This document shows, piece by piece, positions 11,801 through 21,830 of a DNA stretch of 64,000 nt. The notes below the pieces were generated by a model that did not search any database, was not told where the DNA came from, and worked only from the letters and a program-made list of their open reading frames with translations. A program made the translations under genes and the position numbers. The stretch spans positions 135,001 through 199,000 of the forward strand of contig NW_022985699.1 in assembly GCF_902459465.1 (NCBI RefSeq), given 5' to 3'. The stretch comes from Asterias rubens (Eukaryota > Echinodermata > Asteroidea > Forcipulatida > Asteriidae). Every line of letters begins with the position of its first letter. Position 1 is the first letter of the stretch.

Positions 11801-14800
11801 GATGATTGAAATCGATTCATGTTCAGGGGATCATTTTATATCTTAGAGATCATCGTATGGATTTTGCTGCACTTGTTGTTCTGTTTTTCAATTGACTGTA
11901 TACAAATAACCTTCCATCGCCATCTTCAACGAAACCAAAAGACAACGGGATATCAGAAATAGTTGGTTATTATAAAGAGTAAAACGGCAAACGCCCTAAC
12001 TCTAAACAAATAAAGGAATCTGAAACTTCCCCCTTGCCATCCTAGAAAAAAAAAGGCGGGGCGACTTACCTTGGGCAGAGGGACTGCGTTTGTTTTCTTT
12101 CTTTCCTGGTCCGATTGCGGAACAAAAATATGGCAAATATTTATAAAGACCTATTTGAACCCCTTTCATTTCCTCGCATGTCATTTTATTGAGTGGCTAT
12201 ATTGTGCAAGAGCGGGTTATTAATGCACAGACAATAGTTTTACTGGTAGGCTACTATATATAACGCAGTTACGAAAAGACACCCATACCGTTGTGTATTT
12301 TAAAAGCACTGTTTACTCGTTACTTTTCTTGCGGGGGGTGTCTAATAAAATGACCGTTACATTTAATGGGTTTAGAAGTTAGCATTAACATATATGGCTA
12401 CGAACAAACACTTTGGAACCAATACGTTTTTGCACCCACCCCAAGAATAAGATGTGAGGGAAAGTGAATCAAGTCATCAACATGCCACTATGAAATTCCG
12501 TTTTTAGTTGAGTAACAAATCAAATGTGACAGTTAGAATACGTGCCCTTTCCTATGCGAGCGCACTTTGTTAGGGGCTTCAAATGTACCAGGTTCCCAGC
12601 CGAAGCCCGAGCCCAAGACAAATGGTTTCGAAAACGCCCAAGTCACTGGGTTAGGGCAAACAAGAGGTTTGCATAGTCTGTTCAATCGGGGGAAACAGAC
12701 AGGTTTAAAAAGTGTTTGATTTCTTTATATGGTATAAATGAGTTTACTCAAAAAGGCAAATGTTACCAGAATGCTGCTTAAAACAATCGAGAGAAACATT
12801 GCACTTACGTAGTTTTTTAATGAGCCAATCGAGAAGACGCTGTGATGGTCGGTTGCATAGCGATACCATCATGCCAAGGAATAAAAAGGTAAAAGGGATT
12901 CCGATCAAGGCGTAGAATAAAGTAAAGTACTTTGCTCCTTCGGACAGGGGAGTCATGTGCCCGTAGCCTGTGAGAGAAAAATAAAATAGAAACTTTAATA
13001 TTACTGTTGGTGCATCGAGAACCATTCCGATCAAGGCATTGAAATGCACTGGACACCTTTGGTAATATCGTCAAAGACCAGCATTCTCACTTGTATTGGT
13101 CTATCCTAACATAGGCCTATGCATTAAATAACAAATCTGTATAAAAATGTACTCAATTGGTTATCGAAGTTGCAAGAGAATAATAAAAGAAAGAAAAACC
13201 CTTGTTGCAAATTGCGTGTGCCTCAAATGCCGAAAAATGGCTTAAGGCCCAATAAGGTCTCACACTGTTACTGTTATCACCTCTCCTTTGCTCGTGACCA
13301 AGTAAGTTTTTAGCTAACAGAAGTAATGCTTTAATTAATGCCCAATAGTGTCCAGTGTCTTGAAAGTCAAATTATTATACACTATAGTATCCCGAGTATC
13401 ACATCGTCTGGCAATACAGCGTCAAAACCAAGCGTAAACAAATGTTTGGTGGTCGGTGGTAGGTGAGCACAAATCGCTCCATTTGTTTTCCACACAAACA
13501 AAACAATTGATTGGAACCCCCCCCCCCCCTCACCCACCAGTCAAATCTACATTACAGACCCTTGCACGAGTACCATGATAGTTTAGCCCCCTCCCCCCTC
13601 CCCCTTCCATGGCGATCAGGTTGATGCAGTGTCGTCTTGCTTTGCCTGCCACCTCTAGGACCCCAGTTTAAATCCCATCGGGGGCACTATATGTAGATTG
13701 GGTTTTCAGTCCCTACTTGACTGCGCGGGTTATCAATGGAATAATTCTCCGGGGGTCTCCTCTCACATCTGAAACTGGGTCTCCTCTTCTACTCTGGCTT
13801 ATAAGAGTGAGAATATCACAGTCCAAAAATGCACACACAACATTGAATAAATAATCCTTTACTTATCAGTCCCTATTGACATAAACTGATTTCCGATTTA
13901 TTTGCTTATGGTCGATAGCACAAGAATGAAGATCAACGGAGAAACAACACTCCCCATCCGCGCCCTTCTTCTCTGCCGTGTATCGGTCGAAAAACCGCCG
14001 CATCTTATCTCCCACGCACGCTCCCTTTACCCAGCCCACGGCTTGACTCTACCAGCTGTGCCGTGGATGGCCTTGATGTTTCGCAACATCAATAATTCAT
14101 ATCATGTCAATAAACGAATACTTGTACAGGAAACATGATGAGAAGGACCCAGATAAAGTTAGATATCAGGCTGAGTTTATTTGTTGTGGTGTGCTTGGTT
14201 GATTTAAACTTTGTATATTATTATCTCCCTTCTCTAGGAAATGGTTCAGACAGAAAATATATATAAGTTTGGACACCTTTGGTAATAATTGTCAAAGATA
14301 AGTATTTCCTTTTTTTTTATATAGAAGAAAAAATATAGAAGGAACAAACCTAGTTGTTAGATATTTTCCATCTCAAATTATTTTAAATGGAGTAAACATG
14401 GCGACTATACATAGCATCATTGTTAATCCAACGGGTGGGTCTATCACACAAACTTAATGGTATGTTGCCAACAGTGTTATCTTACAACTGCATGACTTGG
14501 TTTCTGTGTTGTAATACGTTACTCTTCACTGTAACTGGGCAACATAATAAACCTATGGTATGGACTTAAGATTCGGTAGGTTAGATAAACACCAAATCCT
14601 TTACAAGGTTGGTTCATGGTTCAACTACTCACCAAAGTATTGGTATAAAAAAACCACACTTAAAGGGCAATAGGGTGTTGTCACCACACTGCGCTGACAC
14701 GTCTCAGGTTCGTCATATTTCTGTAATTATGTCTCAAATTAATTCTTGCTATGCAAAAAAATGCTGTCTAGCCGAAATAATTCCCTACATATTGGACCTT

Positions 14801-17200
14801 CTTTCAGGATTATTATTGTCTGTTTTGGGTTGGGCTAAGCTATCTTTCCATACAGAGGTTAATTACCTTCTAATCTCTCAAACCTTCGTACAGCGTATAG
14901 CCTTTTTGAGATATGGTGGCCACTATAGGAGTGCACTGTTTGGTTTGGGTGTATACAGACAATTTACCGAAGCCTAAGTGTCATAAGTCGTGTGTCTGCC
15001 ATACAAAATTTCTTATAAAAACTATTTTGGGAGAAGTGTTGCAGATTTTGAGGGAAGAACCGGTGTGGTCCCGATGTTTCAAACAGTTCACTCTGCTTGT
15101 CTTTATGTGAATTCTACTGTTTAGAAAACAATAGACCCGTTTAATTATGATGTTCTTTCTTTTATCATTCTCTTGCAACTGCGATGATCAATTGTGTCGA
15201 AATGTTCACCGATTTGTTATTGTTGGGATACACCAAGTGAGAATATTGGTCTTTGACAATTACCAAACATGTCCAGTGCCTTCAAAGGGTTTTGATACCT
15301 TGTGTAGGTCAAGTTTTTTGGCCATGACATGAATCGCTACTTACTGTGAGCATGTAAAAGTTTCAGCTTCATATGTCTTCATGTTTTATAGGGAAAAAAA
15401 GGTGAAAATCACAGAGTGATGTTTTCAGGAGAGTCGCGTAAAACTACGTTCTAAATGCTAACATAATTTTCGTGACATTGTTTTACTCATTTCTCAAAGC
15501 ACCCGAGCAAGTAATATTTTAAGGGCTGCAGCTTCTACCAGCATTCTTTTCAGGCGAAATTGAATGAGCTGGGTATTAAAATGAAGTGAATTTTGTTGAA
15601 ATTGGCCATGAAAACCTATAGTAGGCCTATGGGGGTTTTATCAATACATTGTCTCGTCCTCTAGGCTGCACCAGCTGTTGGCGCGAAACACTCAACACTC
15701 TCATTGATATCGATCTACAGTTTTATCATAACACAATATTTCGAAGAGTGGTGATTTGGGATCATCTGCTATAGTGTGTTTCGGACCTCATTTGCATATG
15801 ACGTGGCTTAATTTAACGCTGATTTTGGATCTTTTGCTTGTGTGTTTTGGACCTCATTTGCATATAAGACATGGCTTAATTTACATACTGCACACATTAA
15901 GACAACGTTGATTTGGGATCACCAGCTAGTGTGTTTCGGACCTCATTTGCATATGACGTGACTTAATTTGCATACATTAAGACTACGCCATGTACATGTC
16001 TGGTCGGGGTGACTGAAAATCACAGCCAATAAATGTTGACAGTTCAGGGCCAAACTTCATAGAGCTGCATAAAGCACAAAAATGAGCTTAAAGCAAAACA
16101 AAATGATGCTAACCAGAATTAGGTTACCAGCCAAAATACAATGTCACATGAACAATTTGTGACTGGTGTCCCGCTCATTATCGCTAAGCAGTTTTTTGTG
16201 CTTAAGCTGGCACTTGATACTTTTGGTAATTTGTCAAAGATGAGCCATTTCTCACAATGTTTTAGTATCAACAGCTCAGACTCCATTGCTCGTTACCAAG
16301 TAAGTTTTTGTGCTAACAGTTATTTTGAGTAATTACCAGTAGTGTCCAGTGCCTTTAAAACAGTTTGGACGCAAATGTCTCGTCCGTACCTATCTAGCAA
16401 CACTTAGGCCTACCAGTGCTTGCAACTCCTAGAAATGAATCCCTTTTGATTATTCAAATAGTCTTGACTATCTACATAATTGTTTGCAAACAAACAAAAA
16501 CTAACCGACGGTTGTCCCAGCATGATACTAACAGTCATACCTTGTAAATTGTGTCCACTAAAACAATTTGGACGCATACTATAGGTCTCAATGCCTTTTT
16601 GAAACACAGTGCTTGCAACCCCAAAAGTGATATCCTTTTATGAAATATTCTTGACTATCTAAATAATTATTTGTCAAACCAAAAACTAACCGACGGTTGT
16701 CCCAGCATGATACTAACAGTCATACCTTGTAATTGTGTTCACTAAAAACAATTTGGACGCATCCCAGGTTTCGTGCCCTTTTGATCAGTGCTTGCAACCT
16801 AAAAAGGTGTTTCCCTTTATAATTTATTCAAAATATTCTTGACTATCTAAATAACTATTTGTCAAACCAAAAACTAACCGACGGTTGTAACAAGCGTGAC
16901 ACTGTAGAAGACAGCCGAGGCAAAGTTCCAGACCGTAAAGGACGAGCCATCAGGTTCCAGCTTGATCCCTTTGCTCCCCGCCGTCATAACCTCCTCAACG
17001 AACCCCTGAAGTTTCACCGGGTCCACGCAAGGGTTCTCGTGAAGGAATGTGCCCGTATCATCCTGTAGCTTTCGTTTGTATTCGCTCTCCACTGGCTGTT
17101 CGAAGGCGACAAAAACTCCGGCACCGACACACAAGTAGGCAACATAGCCTAAAGTCAGCACCATAAATCGAAAATAACTGTTTTCCGTAAGCGCAGACAT
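6012..17200 (-). CDS. KCNK1/KCNK6-like: Two-pore-domain K+ channel, TWIK type (4 exons)
   Basis: Potassium leak channel of the plasma membrane. Two such subunits, each with two pore loops, form one K+ pore that sets resting potential. The exons join as 17200-16879, 12967-12809, 9922-9671 and 6238-6012, all with GT/AG sites and all in phase 1, giving 319 residues (TWIK channels are about 310-340). Seen in order: M1 at about 12-33, an extracellular cap with Cys58 in ENPCVDP (position of the TWIK cap disulphide), pore loop 1 with TTVGYGH (105-111), M2 at about 122-145, M3 at about 170-191, pore loop 2 with STIGLGD (214-220), M4 at about 240-260, and a short acidic tail with eight Asp. WNFLES and IGLGDYVPG are close to TWIK1. 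Filter 1 carries Val, as in TWIK2 and most K2Ps, where TWIK1 has the unusual Thr. An intron in the first Gly codon of GYG is a known K2P feature. A possible polyadenylation signal lies at 5940-5935. Confidence 0.92.
8145..8290 (+). repeat. tRNA-derived SINE
   Basis: A B-box promoter GGGTTCGAATCCC at 8175-8187 is preceded by TGCTCTAGAATTGCAAGGGT and followed by a tail with CCTGTGATATTTG and a CACGCATTTGTGTA-like end. The same body occurs inverted at about 1470-1600, 26025-26165 and 35430-35800. Confidence 0.7.
8892..9646. mobile_element. Two abutting copies of the GTGGACACTATTGG MITE family
   Basis: Copies at 8892-9276 and 9271-9646 share the single TTTAAAG junction, as if one inserted at the target site of the other. 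They lie in K2P intron 3, about 25 bases from the exon 3 donor. Confidence 0.75.
9671..9922 (-). CDS. KCNK1/KCNK6-like: K2P channel exon 3 (M3, pore loop 2)
   Basis: The acceptor ACAG|AG at 9923/9922 makes Gln161. The exon encodes M3 (HLIIIALIVFTLFFVIPAAI), the conserved NTWNFLESLYF stretch and filter 2 (TIGLGDYVPG), ending in the donor G|GTTGGT at 9671/9670. Confidence 0.9.
10148..10310. repeat. Dispersed repeat, also at 28070-28200
   Basis: Shares CATGTACRTC.GATTT, GGTCAAA and GTGGGCTCAA blocks and a closing GTGTGRCGT segment with the copy just downstream of TEDC1. It is non-coding and of unknown type. Confidence 0.6.
10395..10500. repeat. GATCAGAGCATACTGATC repeat, with GGTAACACCATGTG ends
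   Basis: The near-palindrome GATCAGAGCATACTGATCG plus GAAACGTCGAGTTGAAACC recurs at 17375-17430 (inverse) and 35280-35335. At 35214-35375 it sits inside inverted ends CTAAGAGAGGTTTGCGGTAA and its reverse complement, which marks a MITE. Partial copies with GCGGTAACACCATGTG also lie at 5065-5160 and 52620-52745. Confidence 0.65.
11239..11505 (-). pseudogene. Degraded LINE reverse-transcriptase fragment
   Basis: The minus strand encodes ITKALVASRLNYNGITKKI followed by LDRLQSLQNKSF. This resembles the post-catalytic SRLDYCN and RLQxxQN region of CR1/Jockey-type reverse transcriptases, with an apparent deletion of the usual CNxLLY segment. It lies in intron 2 of the K2P channel gene. Confidence 0.5.
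12809..12967 (-). CDS. KCNK1/KCNK6-like: K2P channel exon 2 (end of filter 1, M2)
   Basis: The acceptor CAG|GC at 12968/12967 completes Gly108 and gives GYGHMTPLSEG, followed by M2 (YALIGIPFTFLFLGMMV). The donor is C|GTAAGT at 12809/12808, a consensus site. It encodes 52 full codons in phase with exons 1 and 3. Confidence 0.9.
12968..16878 (-). other. K2P intron 1
   Basis: No exon seen. Holds MITE copies at 13041-13367, 15125-15287 and 16206-16360, C-runs at about 13518-13528 and 13588-13600, an octamer-containing triple repeat (15765-15970) and the tandem repeat that overlaps the exon 1 donor (16360-16888). Confidence 0.7.
15765..15970. repeat. Triple repeat carrying ATTTGCAT octamers
   Basis: Three copies of GGACCTCATTTGCATAT, with ATTTGCAT at 15790-15797, 15856-15863 and 15945-15952. 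Two are followed by GACGTGRCTTAATTT. ATTTGCAT is the POU/octamer motif. The conserved core within a diverged repeat could be a regulatory array or simple duplication. Confidence 0.6.
16360..16888. repeat. ~185-bp tandem repeat spanning the K2P exon 1 splice donor
   Basis: Three copies of a unit with GTGCTTGCAAC, TTGACTATCTA and AAACTAACCGACGGTTGT, the last motif at 16498-16515, 16683-16700 and 16871-16888. In the third copy this motif is the exon 1 end plus donor. The other two are followed by CCCAGCATGATACTAACAGT rather than exon sequence. Confidence 0.85.
16879..17200 (-). CDS. KCNK1/KCNK6-like: K2P channel exon 1 (start codon, M1, cap, most of pore loop 1)
   Basis: Begins at the ATG at 17200-17198 (A at -3) and encodes residues 1-107 plus the first base of Gly108. 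The donor is G|GTTAG at 16879/16878, inside the first Gly codon of the filter. A 5' untranslated exon further upstream cannot be excluded. The last 10 exon bases and the donor are also present in two extra intronic copies (see the repeat at 16360-16888). Confidence 0.9.
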
Positions 17201-18195
17201 TGTCTTCTCTTGGTGTTTATAAATCCAGCATGAACTTAAACAAGCTTCAAATAATTAGTTTCACGTTAAGTAGGATTTGAAACTTTGCATAGTGGAAAAC
17301 CGATAATAGTGAAGGCTTGCGATAACACAATGTGATGACAATACCTAAAATGAGTTGAGGTGGTTCTAAAAAAGAACCGTTGGTTTCAACTTGACGTTTC
17401 GATCAGTATGCTCTGATCGTCTTCGGGAGAAAGCTGATTTCACGTTGTAAAGTTGATAGCAATTACCACCGCGACCTCACTCCCGTTGAATTCGAGTTCT
17501 CCAACCGCTTCCACATCATGCTAACTCCGGCGACCGACCGAACTTTGTAGCATCACAATAGAGATTATCAGTCGCTCCTAAATCAGACTTTTCTTCAAAT
17601 ATAAAAAAGACCATGGAGGAATAACAAGAATACGTTTTGGCATTCACAAAGAACACAGCTAGCCGACCCGTATAGTGTGTGTATGGGCTGGTGAACAAAA
17701 ACCTAACACACCTTCAGTTTTGTATGCAATAGTGGCTGGTCTCACACTCTGGACTTAGCACAACCTTGGTTGAGGGATGTACACACAGGTCGGACACATA
17801 CATGCTGGTTTATTATTCCAGTGTGTGTAGGCCTAAATTTTTACCAATGGCAAACAGATGGTACCAAACTATAATACGGCTGTAGATGATTTGAGGATTA
17901 TTATGATAATGATGTAGCAGGATACTTCTGATGGTTGGTCGCACAGCCGGAACGAGGGCACGCCCCCCCCCCCCACATTATCTGAGTTTTCCCATCACCT
18001 CTTATGTGTCTCAGTCTCACTGCCAACTGTACCATAACAAGTTATTTTTATAAGTCTTAGTTCTTTCAGATCGTCATTAATGAATGGTCTACAATTCCTC
18101 TATAAAACTAGACATTAGGTGTTTGTGAACAAACACAAAGCTGTTCCGTGTTCTTTTGCTTTGATTATGTGTTAACATTACCAAGGAGTCTATAA
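17201..18195. other. K2P 5' flank
   Basis: The presumed promoter and 5' UTR region of the K2P gene, followed by the LINE insertion. It contains the GATCAGTATGCTCTGATC repeat (17375-17430) and a C-run at 17966-17974. No TATA box could be assigned. Confidence 0.5.
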
Positions 18196-21085
18196 CTGAC
18201 AAAAAGTGTGAACTTGGAGGAACGGGATGCTATCCTACTCGGGGATTTTAACACCAACATGGCTACAGATCAATCAAACAATAGACTTGTTAGGCTTCTG
18301 AACAATTTTTGCTTTGTGTTCAATCTTACTCAATTAATCCATGATTATACCAGAGTTACAATGGAACATAGGTCGATTATTGATCTAATCCTTGTGTCAG
18401 ATGAGTCTAAAATTTCTCAACACGGGGTTTTAAATTCTAGTATTAGTGACCACAACCTGATTTTTTGTACTAGGAAAGTAATTCGTGCCCCAGTTAACAA
18501 ACATAACACGTTAAAAATTCGGTCTATGAAGAATTATTCTAAGCAAGACTTTCTTGTCCGACTTAATCGTATTAACTGGTTCTCTGTCCTTCAGTCTGAT
18601 GATATCGAATTTGCCTGGAGTGAATTTAAAACTAATTTTTTGAACACACTTAACTCCATAGCTCCATTTAAGGAAACTAGGTTGAAACAAAGAACGGAAC
18701 CTTGGATTGACGATGAGATACTGGTCAGTATTCGAAAGAGAAACAAGTTGTTTTCAGAATTCAAAAAAACTCGAGATGCTGCCAAATTTTCTGAGTTCAA
18801 AAAGGCAAGGGCTCTTACTCGTAGGCTTTTAGAAAATGCAAAAGCTTCCTTTGTTACGAATAAACTTGAAGAAGAAAAATCAAATCCAAAAAAGCTTTGG
18901 CAGACACTTAAAAGTCTTGGGTCTTCTAGTAAACCCAAATCTTCCTCTGGTAATCTATGTTTAAATGTTGATGGTTCGCCCGTTTTCGATAAGCTTAAAG
19001 TTGCTGAAGTTTTTAACAACTTTTTTACGACTATGGCATCGACAGTTGTCTCCAAAATTCAAGCGGGAAGTGGTTATTTTAGCATTCCTTTTGTTACTCA
19101 GTTTTATGCCAACAAGGGTGTAGCTCCTGACTCATTCAGTTTGACTCCAGTCAGTGAGGACTACATACTTAAATTATTGTACTGCATAAACTGTTCCAAA
19201 TCTACAGGTTTAGACCACATTCCTGCTAAGTTTTTGCGAGATTCTGCTGATGCCATTGTCTCTCCATTGACACACATTATCAATTTATCCTTGCATCTAG
19301 GTAAATTCCCAAATGACCTGAAGCATGCCAGGGTGGTTCCTATTCATAAAAAGAACAATACAGGTGACCCGGGAAATTATCGGCCGATTTCAATACTCAG
19401 CGTTGTGTCTAAGGTATTGGAAAAGGTAGTGCACAATCAGTTATACCCATACCTTCATGACAATCGATTGTTATTCCAGTATCAGTCGGGTTTTCGAAAA
19501 TCTTTTTCGACTGAATCGTGCCTGGCTTTCCTTAGTGACCATGTAAGAACCGAGTTGGACAAAGGTAACTACTCTGGCATGCTTCTTCTTGACTTGGAAA
19601 AAGCATTCGATACAGTTAATCACAATATCTTAGTGGGTAAACTTAAAGCAGTTGGATTAAACAGCTCTGTTGTTTCATGGTTTTCATCATACCTGTCTGA
19701 AAGAAAGCAGCTGGTTTCTATCTCTGGTACTGAATCTAGTTTACAAACTATTACATGTGGTGTCCCACAGGGGTCTGTCCTCGGACCCCTATTGTTTCTA
19801 ATTTATATTAATGATTTGGAGACGGCTGTAAATTGTAGATTATTAATGTATGCTGATGACGCTGCTCTTATTGTTTCTGGAAACAACACAGGTATTATTG
19901 GAAAAATGTTGACAACGGAATTGAAATCTGTCTGTGATTGGATGGCTGACAACAAATTATCCTTGAATCTCGGAAAATGTGAAAGTATTCTTTTTGGTCA
20001 AAAACGTCGATTAAAAACATGTTGTGATTTGAATATTCTCTGTAATGATAGTACTAAGATTAAATCTAAGTCTACAGTTAAGTACCTTGGTGCTGAACTT
20101 GATCAGGCACTTAGTGGCGAAATGATGGCTGCCAAGGTAATAAGCAGGGCTAACGGCAGACTGAAATTTCTGTACCGTAAGGCCAAATTTTTTGATAGCT
20201 CGATCAGAAAACTGTTGGCATCGGCTCTGGTTCTGTGTCACTATGATTACTGTTCTTCATTTTGGTATGATAGCTTAACTAAACACACTAAAACCAAATT
20301 ACAGACTTCCCAAAACAAGTTGACTAGATTTGTTCTTAATCTGAAGCCAAGGACTCACTTAACGGTAGATCATTTCAAACAAGTTGGTTGGCTCCCAGTC
20401 CAGAACCGGATTGATCAATTGAAACTATGTAGTATATTTCGTATCTTGACTTCCTTGGCTCCGGATTATTTTAAAGATTTTTTTCAACTGACAAGTAGTA
20501 CTCGCTTCTATAACACCCGATCAAATCACTTTTCTTTTGATATTCCCCATCATCACAGTTATGGTCAACACTCCTTCCGAGTTTCTGGGGCAAAGTTATG
20601 GAATAAACTTCCCATCATGCTCCGGAACACAAATTCATCCCTAGCCAAATTTAAAAAAACTCTCAAACTGCATTACTTTGATAAGTTGCAGCTCCAGGAG
20701 GATGCATTGTTTGTAGTCGGTTAATTTATTCTTTTTTTCATTAGAACAGTACTCGTGGTGACACAGTGGCCGGGCCAGGTGACACGAATCAATTTGTTTG
20801 TTGTTGGGTGTCTTGGTCGCCTATTCCATTTGTTTTATTTCATGTGCAATTTTCTAGTCATAGTTTTATACTTGTATTTTAATGTGTCTTCAGTGTTTCT
20901 TCATTTTTATTTTGTATAGAGGACCACAATGGAAATAAGCTTATTTTAGCTTTTTTGTGTTATCCTCGACAATTCCTCAGATTCAAATGTCTTTTCCCTT
21001 GTATTTTTTATCTGTTTTTGTCCAATTGTTGTATTTTATAGAATTCTGTGGAGATTGTCTAATAAACAAACAAACAAATACTGTA
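18196..21085 (+). mobile_element. 5'-truncated CR1/L2-like LINE with 3' UTR and (CAAA)n tail
   Basis: The element runs from the truncation point near 18196-18207 through the ORF and a 360-base 3' UTR to a simple tail (AATAAACAAACAAACAAA) at about 21061-21080. A target-site duplication could not be identified with confidence. It sits upstream of, and divergent from, the K2P channel gene. Confidence 0.8.
18208..20724 (+). CDS. LINE ORF2-like protein: partial endonuclease plus reverse transcriptase
   Basis: The pol of a non-LTR retrotransposon, which nicks the target and copies its own RNA into DNA. It is an open frame of about 838 codons. Seen in order: C-terminal part of an AP-type endonuclease with GDFNTN (12-17) and SDH (80-82), a linker, then reverse transcriptase with NYRPISILSVVSK, LLDLEKAFDTVNH, GVPQGSVLGP (from 518) and catalytic YADD (548-551), and a C-terminal region with SYGQHSFRVSGAKLWNKLP typical of CR1/L2/Jockey-group elements. 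The N-terminal half of the endonuclease is missing and an in-frame TAA lies just upstream (18193-18195), so the copy is 5'-truncated. The absence of internal stops suggests recent insertion, but it cannot be autonomous. The first codon given is GTG, not a real start. Confidence 0.9.
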   Translation: MNLEERDAILLGDFNTNMATDQSNNRLVRLLNNFCFVFNLTQLIHDYTRVTMEHRSIIDLILVSDESKISQHGVLNSSISDHNLIFCTRKVIRAPVNKHNTLKIRSMKNYSKQDFLVRLNRINWFSVLQSDDIEFAWSEFKTNFLNTLNSIAPFKETRLKQRTEPWIDDEILVSIRKRNKLFSEFKKTRDAAKFSEFKKARALTRRLLENAKASFVTNKLEEEKSNPKKLWQTLKSLGSSSKPKSSSGNLCLNVDGSPVFDKLKVAEVFNNFFTTMASTVVSKIQAGSGYFSIPFVTQFYANKGVAPDSFSLTPVSEDYILKLLYCINCSKSTGLDHIPAKFLRDSADAIVSPLTHIINLSLHLGKFPNDLKHARVVPIHKKNNTGDPGNYRPISILSVVSKVLEKVVHNQLYPYLHDNRLLFQYQSGFRKSFSTESCLAFLSDHVRTELDKGNYSGMLLLDLEKAFDTVNHNILVGKLKAVGLNSSVVSWFSSYLSERKQLVSISGTESSLQTITCGVPQGSVLGPLLFLIYINDLETAVNCRLLMYADDAALIVSGNNTGIIGKMLTTELKSVCDWMADNKLSLNLGKCESILFGQKRRLKTCCDLNILCNDSTKIKSKSTVKYLGAELDQALSGEMMAAKVISRANGRLKFLYRKAKFFDSSIRKLLASALVLCHYDYCSSFWYDSLTKHTKTKLQTSQNKLTRFVLNLKPRTHLTVDHFKQVGWLPVQNRIDQLKLCSIFRILTSLAPDYFKDFFQLTSSTRFYNTRSNHFSFDIPHHHSYGQHSFRVSGAKLWNKLPIMLRNTNSSLAKFKKTLKLHYFDKLQLQEDALFVVG

Positions 21086-21089
21086 CAGT

Positions 21090-21560
21090 GTCTTGAGTTA
21101 CGGTGCCACTTCATGGGGTCACGGTAAACAAGGCTAATCTCTAACGCCCAAGGAGGCTGTAACTGAAAAAAGTTAGAAAATCGGTTGTGTAGTTCTTGAG
21201 ATATGGTGCCACTTCTGGTTGACCCGGAAGTAGAGGTCAACTTGGGGTCATGGATTTTCAAAGTTTATTTTTAATACCTTAGGAGGATAAAACTGAACAA
21301 ACAGGATTGAAAATCGGTTGTATAGTACTTGGCGTATGGTCCCACTTCCGGTTCACCCGGACGTAGAGGCCAACATGGGGTCACGAGTTTTCACAGTCAA
21401 TATTAATGTCAAGGAGTCTGTAAGTGAAAACAAATTGAAAATCGGTTGAGTAGTTCTTGAGATATGGTCCCACTTCCGGTTGACCCGGAAGTAGAGGTCA
21501 AATTGAGGTCACGGTTTTTCCAAATTTTTCTCCTATACCCAAGGAGTCTTATAACTACAA
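21090..21560. repeat. Tandem repeat, units of about 105-133 bases
   Basis: About four diverged units, each with AAAATCGGTTG, CTTGAGATATGG, CCACTTCCGGTTGACCCGGA and AGAGGTCAA. GGTTGACCCGGAAG and similar blocks are strongly conserved. It begins immediately after the LINE tail. Confidence 0.8.
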
Positions 21561-21830
21561 ACAGTCGACATTCTTAAAGAAGAATGTCGTCTTCCTGTGA
21601 TAATTTATCTCGGAATGTCGACATCCTAAAAGTAGGATGTCGTCTTCCTGTGATAATTTATCTCGGGATGTCGACATCCTAAAAGTAGGATGTCGTCTTG
21701 CTGTGATAATTTATCTCGGTATGTCGACATCCTAAACGTCAGTTGTCATCTTCCTGTGATAATTTATCTCGGGAAGTCGACATTCTAAAAGAAGAGGGTC
21801 GTCTTCCTGTGATAATTAACAATATTTATA
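21560..21830. repeat. 53-bp hairpin-forming tandem repeat, 5 copies
   Basis: Units start at 21564, 21617, 21670, 21723 and 21776 (exactly 53 bases apart). Each has a self-complementary core (CGACATCCTAAAAGTAGGAT followed by GTCG) and a linker CTTCCTGTGATAATTTATCT. Copy 1 has CGACATTCTT paired with AAGAATGTCG. Confidence 0.88.

Larger units (their letters stand above)
9923..12808 (-). other. K2P intron 2
   Basis: No exon seen. It contains a palindromic repeat around AGGATTAATCCT (about 10010-10090), a dispersed repeat at 10148-10310 also found at 28070-28200, the GATCAGAGCATACTGATC repeat (10395-10500) and a LINE relic (11239-11505). Confidence 0.65.

Noticed and set aside
16480..16720. Alternative pore exons for the K2P channel in the intronic repeat copies
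   Set aside because: In the frame that would give TTVG, the copy has a TAG a few codons upstream and no pyrimidine tract or good acceptor, so it cannot replace the pore segment.
18591..19055. 154-codon frame antisense to the LINE
   Set aside because: Shadow of the LINE pol frame.
18190..21095. Target-site duplication of the LINE
   Set aside because: Only a 5-base match (AGTGT) is seen near both edges, which is too short and not precisely placed.
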